Assembly: GCA_019636655.1 (NCBI GenBank) | Contig: JAHBXB010000001.1 | Span: forward strand, 806,001-870,000 | DNA length: 64,000 bases | Reading direction: 5' to 3' | Origin: Phycisphaeraceae bacterium | GTDB lineage: Bacteria; Planctomycetota; Phycisphaerae; Phycisphaerales; UBA1924 | Shown: one piece after another, positions 54,510 through 62,436 of the stretch | Position numbering within the stretch: position 1 is the first letter of the stretch | Layout: every line of letters starts with the position of its first letter | Program-made: the position numbers and the translations under genes | Notes under the pieces: model-generated | The model's input: only the letters and a program-made list of their open reading frames with translations | The model's database searches: none | Told to the model about the DNA's origin: nothing

Positions 54510-56886
54510 TGACCCGGTCGTGGACCTGGATGATCACATCGGGCTTGCCGTCGCCGGTCGCATCGGCGACCGTCGCGCCGCGGGGCTCGCCCTCCTGGGG
54601 CCTGCCGCGGGTAAACAGCCGCGACTGGAAGACCTCGAACTCGGTTCCCGGCAGTATCTTCCGGGCGTCGCTGATCGAGAAGATCTCGCACATGCGCTCG
54701 GCGCCATCAAGGACGACAAGGTCGATCTTGCCGTCGGAGTTAATGTCGCCGACCTCGATCTCGTGCTCGACGCGGTCGTCGTCGTCGGCCCGTCTCGCGG
54801 CGAAGGCGTCGAGTTCGGCTCGCTGGCCACCGAGGCGAACCAGCGCAAAGCCGTCATCGGAGACACAGAGGATGCTGGGCTCGCCATCGCCGGCGAAGCT
54901 GCCGGCGAAGATCGGTCCGAGCGGAAAGCCCATGAGTTTGAGCTGGTCCCTGACCCGCCACGGACCGGGCTTTCCGTTGAGTTCCGCGCCGCGGCCGACG
55001 AGCACGAGGCGGCCGTTGCCCTTGTCCGCGGCAACAACCAGGTCGTCTCCATTGGCCTTGAGCGTGGAGAGCCCGGCGAACTTGGTGCCCGGCTCGGCCA
55101 TCGTGATCTGGTCGACGACACTCCAGCCTCTCTGGGCGTTGTACTTGCAGGCGCGGATGAAGTTCTCATCGGCGATCAGCAGTTCGGGCTTGCCGTCGCC
55201 GTCCATGTCGATGAGTTCGGTGTTGTCAGGGCCGGCGGCCTGCACCAGGCCGAACTGCGACATCTGCTTGTCGGTGAGCACCTCGTAGGCAACGCTCCCG
55301 TCGCCGGACTTTCCTGTAGCGCGGACGAGCACCATCGGCTCGCTGGGGGTGAAGAGCATGAGGTCGGTGTGGCCGTCCTGGTCGGCATCGGCGGCCAGGA
55401 GCGACTGGGGCGGCCGGGAGACACCCTTGAGCTCGATGCTGGTCACCTCGTCGGTCACCGCACCATCGGCGCCGAGCACGGGCTTGTGGAGTTCCAGCGT
55501 GTGGTCCCGCTTGTCCTTGACGACGACGGCGAGCATGCCTTCGCCGCCGAGCGTGACGTAGTTCATGGCCACGGGGACGGCGCCAGGCGTCTTGACTGAG
55601 ATAGGAACCGGGAAGGAAAGACGGCCGGTCACTGCGTCGTACTGCGAGACGCCGACGGTCTTCTCCTCTTCCGACAGCACGAACACCTCGGGGGGGCCGC
55701 CGGTGGTGGCCCAGCGCCCGGTGGCGATCGACTTCGGCTTCTTGAGGGCGCTGAAGGGCTCGGCGGCGCCGAGGCCGACCTTCTCCGCTTGCCGGTAGTA
55801 GTCGATCGTGTTGGACTTCTGGTTGGTTGCGAGCAGGTCGAGCCTGCCGTCGGCGTCGAGGTCGACGACTCGCACCGCGCGGTCCTTGTTGCTGCCCTCA
55901 TCGAACGCCCAGACCTCGGCGCGGACCCGTCGCTCACCCCCCGTGGACTGCAGCGACGCGGCGGGCTCGATGGCGGAGTTGATCAGGTCATAGAGAACCA
56001 TCCTCTTGGAAACACGTTCGATCACCGCGATCGACGCGGCCGCGCGCCCGGGGAGGCGGACGTTCTCGACCTCGCGGAGCGACGGCATCTCGAAGCGGAG
56101 TTCGCTGGCAAGCAGGCCGCTCTTGCCGACCCGCCTGGGATCCTGGCGCTGGAGCCACAGGCGAAGGGGTGTCGAGGCCTCGGGGACGACGCCCAGCACG
56201 TCCTGCAGGCCGTCGCCGTTGTAGTCCTCGACAAAGAACGCCGCGAACGGGGCGCTGGTCCCGATGCGCGAGGGCTGGCCGATCGTGCCCGTCCGGCTCA
56301 GCGGGAAGACCTGGATCCGGTCATCGGCGATGGCGATGATCTCGGGAGCCTCGTCGCCGATCACGTCGGCAATCGCCAGGCCCTGCTGACGGGAGGCGAG
56401 CCCCTTGACTTCTCGCTTGGAGACCGTCGTGAACTTCGAGGGGCTCTCCTGGCGCATGACCACCAGTTCGTTGGGGCTGGCGCCGGCGTAGACGATATCG
56501 AGTTTGCCGTCACCATCCACATCGAACGAACGGATCGCCTGAACGCGGTGCGCGACGCTGATGTCCTCGCGGTCGTACCAGGGGCTCGGCGGGAGTTCGT
56601 TGGCCTTCATGACCCGTTCACGCTCGGCCTCGGTGCGCTCCTTGTCGCGAAGGTAGTAAACCTCGATCCGGCTCTTGCGGTTGTTCACGATGGCAAGATC
56701 GGGCCGGCCGTCGCCATTGAAGTCCCCCACCACCATCGGACCGAATCCGTCATCGACGACGATCGTGCGCATCGGATCGAACCCGAAGTAGCGTCCAAGG
56801 CCCTCGGCGGGCTGAGCGGCGGCCGAGCCGGCCCCGGTTGCAACAAGCACGGAGCACGCCACAACGCACATCGGACCGTTCCGCAT
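54478..56886 (-). CDS. Exported FG-GAP/VCBS repeat protein
   Basis: An 802-residue exported protein; the ATG at 56886 has GGAGG 9 bases upstream and gives a signal peptide ending SAAAQP. About ten calcium-binding-like loops of the D-x-N/D-x-D-G form are spread along it, for example VVGDFNGDGRPDLAIV, RSFDVDGDGKLDIV and EVGDINSDGKIDLVVL. They suggest a beta-propeller, perhaps two. Function unknown; such proteins often bind sugars or act as adhesins. It runs divergently from the DegP-like protease, with 114 bases between. Confidence 0.85.
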   Translation of the reverse strand: MRNGPMCVVACSVLVATGAGSAAAQPAEGLGRYFGFDPMRTIVVDDGFGPMVVGDFNGDGRPDLAIVNNRKSRIEVYYLRDKERTEAERERVMKANELPPSPWYDREDISVAHRVQAIRSFDVDGDGKLDIVYAGASPNELVVMRQESPSKFTTVSKREVKGLASRQQGLAIADVIGDEAPEIIAIADDRIQVFPLSRTGTIGQPSRIGTSAPFAAFFVEDYNGDGLQDVLGVVPEASTPLRLWLQRQDPRRVGKSGLLASELRFEMPSLREVENVRLPGRAAASIAVIERVSKRMVLYDLINSAIEPAASLQSTGGERRVRAEVWAFDEGSNKDRAVRVVDLDADGRLDLLATNQKSNTIDYYRQAEKVGLGAAEPFSALKKPKSIATGRWATTGGPPEVFVLSEEEKTVGVSQYDAVTGRLSFPVPISVKTPGAVPVAMNYVTLGGEGMLAVVVKDKRDHTLELHKPVLGADGAVTDEVTSIELKGVSRPPQSLLAADADQDGHTDLMLFTPSEPMVLVRATGKSGDGSVAYEVLTDKQMSQFGLVQAAGPDNTELIDMDGDGKPELLIADENFIRACKYNAQRGWSVVDQITMAEPGTKFAGLSTLKANGDDLVVAADKGNGRLVLVGRGAELNGKPGPWRVRDQLKLMGFPLGPIFAGSFAGDGEPSILCVSDDGFALVRLGGQRAELDAFAARRADDDDRVEHEIEVGDINSDGKIDLVVLDGAERMCEIFSISDARKILPGTEFEVFQSRLFTRGRPQEGEPRGATVADATGDGKPDVIIQVHDRVIIYPQATKPR

Positions 56887-57000
56887 GATCTTCGCCTCCA
56901 AATCGGCCGACCCCAAAGCCCCGGGAGTCGCGTCCCGGCTCCTGCTAGACTGTAGCGGCGAGGGCGCGGGGAACGCACCTTTGACGGACAGGAGTTCATC

Positions 57001-58050
57001 GTGACACGACGGTTACGGGAATGTTCCACGCGGCTGGTCGTGCTCGCCGCGTGCCTTGTTGCCGCGCCCGTCGCGGCGGGCCAGACCGAACCGGCGTCTG
57101 GCGGGGGGGCACCGTCGCCGGGTTCGGAGTCGGCGACAGCGGCCCCGCCCAAGGGCGACACGATCGTTCTGACCGACGGCTCGACCCTGGTCGCTCCCAT
57201 TCTCAAGGAAACCGCGGACGCCCTCTGGATTGATCTTGGATACGAGGTCATCATGGTTCCGCGGGCACGGATCACGCTGATCGACCGGGCGGAGCCCGAT
57301 CAGACCAAGGCACAGGTGGCCTCTGACGGGCTGTTCCAGACCGCGTCCGACCTTCCTGAGAAGTCGCCGCAGGAGCTGGCCCAGGAGTTCGGCGAGGCGG
57401 TGATCATGGTCCAGACTCCGTCTGGGCTGGGGTCTGGCTTCATCATCCAGCGCGATGGGTACGCGATCACCAACGCGCACGTCGTGCAGGGCGAACGCAA
57501 GATCAAGTGCACGGTGTACCAGAAGGTCGGCAAGGACTTCCGGCGCAAGCTCGTGGAGGACGTCGAGTTGATCGCGGTGAACAACCACCTCGACATGGCG
57601 CTGATCAAGATGAAAGACCCCGAGGGCAAGCCATTTCCCACGGTCTACCTGCAGGGGCGTGAGGATCTGGCGTCGGGGCAGGATGTCTTCGCCATCGGGG
57701 CCCCGCTGGGCCTGGAGCGGACGCTCTCCCGTGGGGTGATCTCGACGACGCAGCGGAACTTCGAGGGGATCACGTACATCCAGACGGATACGCAGATCAA
57801 CCCGGGGAACTCCGGCGGTCCGCTGTTCAACCTCCAGGGCGAGGTCATCGGCGTGACGAACATGAAGATACCCCTCGGGGAGGGGCTGAACTTCGCGATT
57901 CCTGTCCGGTACCTGCGGGACTTTATCCGCAACCGGGAAGCGTTTGCCTACGACAAGGACAACCCGAACTCCGGCTACAACTACAACGAGCCGCCGGTCC
58001 GGACCAACTTCGATCGTCCGGCGATTCTTGATGACTCCTCGGGCGGGTGA
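57001..58050 (+). CDS. Exported DegP-like serine protease without PDZ
   Basis: A 349-residue trypsin-fold protease starting at GTG, with AGGAG 6 bases upstream and a signal peptide (about 1-27). A ~100-residue N-terminal region precedes the protease domain. The triad is complete: NAHVVQGE (His), LDMALIKMK (Asp) and NPGNSGGPLF (Ser). No PDZ domain follows, unlike DegP/DegQ. The N-terminal LTDGSTLVAPILKE phrase resembles planctomycete small beta domains. Likely a periplasmic quality-control or processing protease. Confidence 0.93.
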   Translation: MTRRLRECSTRLVVLAACLVAAPVAAGQTEPASGGGAPSPGSESATAAPPKGDTIVLTDGSTLVAPILKETADALWIDLGYEVIMVPRARITLIDRAEPDQTKAQVASDGLFQTASDLPEKSPQELAQEFGEAVIMVQTPSGLGSGFIIQRDGYAITNAHVVQGERKIKCTVYQKVGKDFRRKLVEDVELIAVNNHLDMALIKMKDPEGKPFPTVYLQGREDLASGQDVFAIGAPLGLERTLSRGVISTTQRNFEGITYIQTDTQINPGNSGGPLFNLQGEVIGVTNMKIPLGEGLNFAIPVRYLRDFIRNREAFAYDKDNPNSGYNYNEPPVRTNFDRPAILDDSSGG

Positions 58051-58135
58051 TCATCCCGCCGTCCGCGTGCCGGGCCGCTTCCCGGCCTCGACTCGTCACC
58101 CGATAGACTGATCGAACCTCCCGTTTGGAGCCGTT

Positions 58136-60028
58136 ATGCACCGTCTCAGCCGCTTCGCCCCCGTTGTCGTTGCTCTTGCCACGGTGCTGGCCGTCGCACG
58201 CGGGTTGGTCGCCGAGCCCCCGGCGTGGACCGGCATCGCCGAGTTGGCGCCGAGGTCGACGTTTGTGGTGGTGTCGGTCGAGGACTGGAGCGCCGCGAGG
58301 GCCGCGTTCGACCGGTCGTCGCCGGGGCGCCTGTGGGCCGAGCCCGAGTTCAGGACGTTCGTCCATCTGTTCGCCAAGGACACGATCACCGGGATGGCGG
58401 ACTCCCAGGGCGAGGACTGGCTGGCCGAGAGCCTGAAGGAGGTCGGTATCGACCCGGACGACCTTGCCGAGCCGACGGGCCCGGCGGGGTTCGCCGTGTT
58501 CCTGGAGCCGAGCGCCGCGCCCAACGACGGAAAGAAGTCCAAGCTCACTCACGAGGTTCACTTTCTCGGTGTGGCCGAGTTCGGCGACAAGGCCGAGTCC
58601 ATGGAGCGAGTGGTTGACCAGCTCATCAAGGAATCCGTCAAGAACGGCGCGAAGGAGACTGAAGAGTTCTACGAAGGGAAGGTCATCCGGGTGATCACCC
58701 GGACCACCGTCGATAGCGACGCCGCGGCCCCGGACGGCATGAACGACGACGAGGGGTTTGATGCCGATGGCGGGAGCGGGCCGTGGAGCATGGATTCGCT
58801 GCGATCGGTCCGTTTCTGCCGTGTGGGCGGGACGCTCTGCCTTGGCACCAGCAAGGCAGCCATGGAATCGACGATCGGCCGGCTGGCGGGCGAGGCGACC
58901 CGCGAGGGCCGATCGCTGGCATCATCGCCCCTGTACACGGCGGCCATTGACCAGCACCCCGCCGGGAGCCACGCGATCGCGGCGCTGCTGGTGACCGACG
59001 AGGTCCGCACGTCGTTCACCTCGCTGGCGACGTCGGGCTTGCCGCTGCTGGGCGATGAGAACCAGATCCGGGCGGTGCTCGACTCCCTGGGGCTCGGAGC
59101 ACTCGACTCGGTCAGTCTCGGTCTGCGATTCGACGCGGACCAGGCGGCGGTCGAGCAGACCGTAGGGGTCGCGATTAAGGAGAAGTCGGGCCTCTTTTCG
59201 CTGCTCGACGCGGTCGGCACGTTCACCGCTCCCCCCTTTATCGGGCGCGAAGTGGCCTCGCTCCGCAGCGTCGGCGTCAGGTTCGATCGGGTCATCCCCC
59301 TTGCTCGTTCGGTTTTCCAGTCGCTCCCCAAGTCGATCCAGCAGGATGGCGCGGGTTACCTGGCGGCGTTTGAAGCATCGGCGGCACCGTTCCTGGGCGC
59401 CCTGTCGAACGAGGTCTGCGTCGTGACCCACGTGAAGAGGCCCTACGGCCCGGACAGCGATCGCACGCTCCTCGCGATCAAGACGAAGGATGTGCTGGCG
59501 CTGGCGAATCAGCTCAACGCGCTTTCGGCAGGGTTCGGCATGGAGCCCCGGGACTTCCAGGGCGGACAGATCTTTGAAAGTGGCGACGGCGATGGGCCAT
59601 CGATCGGGCTCGGTCTCGGCTATGCCTTCGTCGGCAGGAGCGAGGACATCGAGAACGCGATGCGACTCGCGTCCGATGCGGCTCTGCCGCGGCTGGCCGA
59701 TTCCGATCGGTTCAAGGCCGGCGCTTCGCTCCTGCCCGATGGCGCGGTCGTGTACTCCTACGAGAACTTCGCGGAGGCGATAGGATTTGCTTATTGGTCC
59801 ATCGAGAACGCGGAGACCATCTACAAGGCCCAACTGGCCGAGTGGGGCATGGACGCGGCCTCGATCGACGAGGAAGTGGCCGATTTCCGCGAGCACATGC
59901 CGGAATGGCACAAGCACCTGCCGCCGGTGAGGCTCATCCTCGAACACCTCGGTGACAACGTGTCCAGCCTCAGCCCAACGCCCGATGGCTTCCGCGGCCG
60001 CTCGCTCATGCTCAAGCCTCAGAAGTAG
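58136..60028 (+). CDS. Exported protein of unknown function (DUF3352-like)
   Basis: A 630-residue exported protein with a signal peptide (about 1-27). The body starts with AELAPRSTFVVVSVEDWSAARAAF, a phrase and fold pattern seen in DUF3352-type proteins, which are common in planctomycetes and cyanobacteria but have no known role. The rest alternates strands and helices; no catalytic motif is seen. TGGAG lies 5 bases before the ATG and TAGACT (58104-58109) further upstream. The following sugar genes begin 63 bases later, possibly with their own promoter. Confidence 0.6.
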   Translation: MHRLSRFAPVVVALATVLAVARGLVAEPPAWTGIAELAPRSTFVVVSVEDWSAARAAFDRSSPGRLWAEPEFRTFVHLFAKDTITGMADSQGEDWLAESLKEVGIDPDDLAEPTGPAGFAVFLEPSAAPNDGKKSKLTHEVHFLGVAEFGDKAESMERVVDQLIKESVKNGAKETEEFYEGKVIRVITRTTVDSDAAAPDGMNDDEGFDADGGSGPWSMDSLRSVRFCRVGGTLCLGTSKAAMESTIGRLAGEATREGRSLASSPLYTAAIDQHPAGSHAIAALLVTDEVRTSFTSLATSGLPLLGDENQIRAVLDSLGLGALDSVSLGLRFDADQAAVEQTVGVAIKEKSGLFSLLDAVGTFTAPPFIGREVASLRSVGVRFDRVIPLARSVFQSLPKSIQQDGAGYLAAFEASAAPFLGALSNEVCVVTHVKRPYGPDSDRTLLAIKTKDVLALANQLNALSAGFGMEPRDFQGGQIFESGDGDGPSIGLGLGYAFVGRSEDIENAMRLASDAALPRLADSDRFKAGASLLPDGAVVYSYENFAEAIGFAYWSIENAETIYKAQLAEWGMDAASIDEEVADFREHMPEWHKHLPPVRLILEHLGDNVSSLSPTPDGFRGRSLMLKPQK

Positions 60029-60091
60029 CGGGAGGCCGTCCGGCGGATCGGGTAGACTGCGTTCCGACGACCCCTCCCGGGAGACGGAACC

Positions 60092-61111
60092 GTGCCGCGC
60101 CCTGTCACCTTGTTTACCGGCCAATGGGCTGATTTACCCCTCGCAACGCTCGCGCCCAAGGCAGCCTTGTGGGGTTACGACGGCCTGGAACTGGCCTGCT
60201 GGGGCGACCACTTCGACGTTGGAGCGGCCCTGCGTGACGCGGGGTACGCCCGCCGCCAGCGGGACCTGCTCGCCGGGCATGGCCTGAAGTGCTGGGCGAT
60301 CTCGAACCATCTCGCGGGGCAGGCCGTCTGCGACCGGATTGATGAGCGCCACAAGGCCATCCTCCCGCCGCATGTGTGGGGCGATGGCGACCCCGAGGGC
60401 GTTCGCCGGCGCGCGGCGGAGGAACTCAAGAACACGGCGAGGGCGGCGGCACGACTTGGAGTGGCCGTGGTCAATGGGTTCACCGGCAGCGCCGTGTGGG
60501 ACAAGCTCTACTTCTTCCCCCCCACTCCACCGGACATGATCGAAGCGGGCTATCGCGACTTTGCCGAGCGATGGGGGCCGATCCTGGACGTGTTCGAACG
60601 GGAGGGCGTGCGGTTTGCGCTGGAGGTGCACCCGGGGGAGATCGCGTACGACACGCACACGGCCGTCGCCGCGCTCGCGGCGGTGGGCGGCCACGCGGCG
60701 TTCGGGTTCAACTTTGATCCGAGCCACCTCCATTGGCAGTCGGTCTGCCCGGCGAGGTTCATCGACCGGTTCCGCGATCGCATCTTCCACGTCCACATCA
60801 AAGATTGCGCTAGGACGCTCGACGGCGATTCGGGCATCCTCGGCTCGCACCTCGGTTTCGGAGACCCGCGTCGAGGGTGGGACTTCCGGTCCCCGGGGCG
60901 GGGCCAGGTGAACTTCGAGGAGATCATCCGTTCGCTCAACCGTGCCGCGTACACGGGCCCCTTGAGCGTGGAATGGGAGGACGGCGCGATGGACCGCGAG
61001 CACGGCGCGAAGGAGTCATGCGAGTTTGTGCGGAGGCTGGATTTCTCCCCTGCGGGATCGGCGTTCGATGCGGCGTTTGATCGCGGATCGCAAGCGGGTG
61101 GGCAGGCATGA
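60092..61111 (+). CDS. Sugar-phosphate isomerase/epimerase-like TIM-barrel protein
   Basis: A 339-residue AP-endonuclease-2/xylose-isomerase-like TIM barrel starting at GTG (GGGAG 8 bases upstream). Metal-site motifs: [27 protein letters not shown] (Glu), [11 protein letters not shown] (Asp, His), FHVHIKDCA (His) and [11 protein letters not shown] (Glu). These fit the sugar isomerase/epimerase family that works with Gfo/Idh/MocA dehydrogenases. The next gene is such a dehydrogenase, 31 bases later. The substrate is probably an unusual sugar or inositol derivative. Confidence 0.88.
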   Translation: MPRPVTLFTGQWADLPLATLAPKAALWGYDGLELACWGDHFDVGAALRDAGYARRQRDLLAGHGLKCWAISNHLAGQAVCDRIDERHKAILPPHVWGDGDPEGVRRRAAEELKNTARAAARLGVAVVNGFTGSAVWDKLYFFPPTPPDMIEAGYRDFAERWGPILDVFEREGVRFALEVHPGEIAYDTHTAVAALAAVGGHAAFGFNFDPSHLHWQSVCPARFIDRFRDRIFHVHIKDCARTLDGDSGILGSHLGFGDPRRGWDFRSPGRGQVNFEEIIRSLNRAAYTGPLSVEWEDGAMDREHGAKESCEFVRRLDFSPAGSAFDAAFDRGSQAGGQA

Positions 61112-61142
61112 GCCACTCGAGCACACCAACCGGAGCCCGCGA

Positions 61143-62333
61143 GTGACCCCCCCGCTCCGCATCGGCATGGTCGGCGGCGGCAAGGACTCCTTCATCGGCG
61201 GTGTCCACCGCATGGCCATGCGACTCGACGACACCGCATCCGTAGTGGCCGGCGCCCTGTCCTCTTCGCCGGAGCGATCGAGGGCCTCCGGCCTTGGAAT
61301 CGGCCTCGATCCGGATCGGGCGTACGGCTCGTGGCAGGAGATGCTGGATGGTGAACTCTCGCGGGACCCCGCTGATCGCATTGAGGCGGTTTCCATTGTC
61401 ACGCCCAACAACGCGCACCACGCGCCCGCCACCGCCTTTGCTCGGGCGGGCTTCCATGTCATCGTCGACAAGCCGCTGACGAGCACGCTTGATGATGCAA
61501 TCGACCTTGTTCGGGTAATCGACCACTCCGGCGTAGTCTGCTGCGTCACGTACAACTACTCCGGGTATCCGATGGTTCGGTTGGCGAGAGAGATGGTCGC
61601 CGCGGGCGATCTGGGCGACATCCGCAAGGTGGTTGTCGAGTACCACCAGGGGTGGCTCGCGGCGGATCTGGAGGGCTCCGGGCAGAAGCAGGCCTCGTGG
61701 CGCACGGATCCGGCGCGCTCCGGGCGCGGCGGCGCAATCGGTGACATCGGCTCCCACGCCGAGCACCTGGCCCGGTTCATCACAGGGCTCGATATCGAGG
61801 CCGTGTCCGCCGACCTCTCCACCTTCGTCGCCAGCCGGCGTCTGGACGACGATGCGAGCGTGCTTCTGCGGTTCGCGGCCCGGGGCGGCGTCGCGGCCCG
61901 CGGGGTGCTCACGGCGTCACAGGTGTGCGTGGGCCAGGAGAACGACCTGAGCATCCGCATCTGGGGCACGAGGGCCGGGCTGATGTGGCGGCAGGAAGAG
62001 CCCAATCACCTCGTCCTCCGGCCAGACGCCGCGCCGGAACGGGTCTATCGGCGTGGCAACGAGTCCCTCGGTGCGGCGGCAGCGTGGGCATCGCGGCTCC
62101 CGGCGGGCCACCCGGAGGCGTTCATCGAAGCGTTTGCGAACCTCTACCGTGCCGCCGCGGGGGAGATCAGGAGCCGCACCACGGGCGGCCGATTGTCGGG
62201 ACAGGCGAGCATCGAGCGGCAGTTCCCGACAGCTGTGGAGGGCGCCCGGGGCGTCGAGTTCATCGATCGCGTTGTTGAGAGCAGTCAGCGCGGGGGCGGG
62301 TGGACGCCGCTGCGGCCGGTGACAGGCGGATGA
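61143..62333 (+). CDS. Gfo/Idh/MocA-family oxidoreductase
   Basis: A 396-residue NAD(P)-dependent sugar dehydrogenase starting at GTG with GGAG 7 bases upstream. The Rossmann motif is RIGMVGGGKDSFIGGVHRMA; SIVTPNNAHH and HVIVDKPLT (Lys of the E/D-K-P motif) follow. The C-terminal catalytic domain has RGGGAIGDIGSHAEHLARF, with the catalytic His region. It lies between an isomerase-like gene and a DUF1080 protein; together they resemble planctomycete catabolic sets for 3-keto-sugars. Confidence 0.93.
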   Translation: MTPPLRIGMVGGGKDSFIGGVHRMAMRLDDTASVVAGALSSSPERSRASGLGIGLDPDRAYGSWQEMLDGELSRDPADRIEAVSIVTPNNAHHAPATAFARAGFHVIVDKPLTSTLDDAIDLVRVIDHSGVVCCVTYNYSGYPMVRLAREMVAAGDLGDIRKVVVEYHQGWLAADLEGSGQKQASWRTDPARSGRGGAIGDIGSHAEHLARFITGLDIEAVSADLSTFVASRRLDDDASVLLRFAARGGVAARGVLTASQVCVGQENDLSIRIWGTRAGLMWRQEEPNHLVLRPDAAPERVYRRGNESLGAAAAWASRLPAGHPEAFIEAFANLYRAAAGEIRSRTTGGRLSGQASIERQFPTAVEGARGVEFIDRVVESSQRGGGWTPLRPVTGG

Positions 62334-62360
62334 CACGTCGAGATCCATCCATGGCGGGGC

Positions 62361-62390
62361 TTGTCCGCGGGGAGGCCCTCGTGGTATTCT
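62361..62390 (+). promoter_or_regulatory. Promoter for the DUF1080-ThuA gene
   Basis: TTGTCC (62361-62366), an 18-base spacer and TATTCT (62385-62390) lie 46 bases before the GTG. The gene may also be reached from the upstream operon. Confidence 0.45.
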
Positions 62391-62436
62391 GCCGTAAGTT
62401 CCTGATTTCGTGGGATGTTGCGACCGGAGGCGAGGC

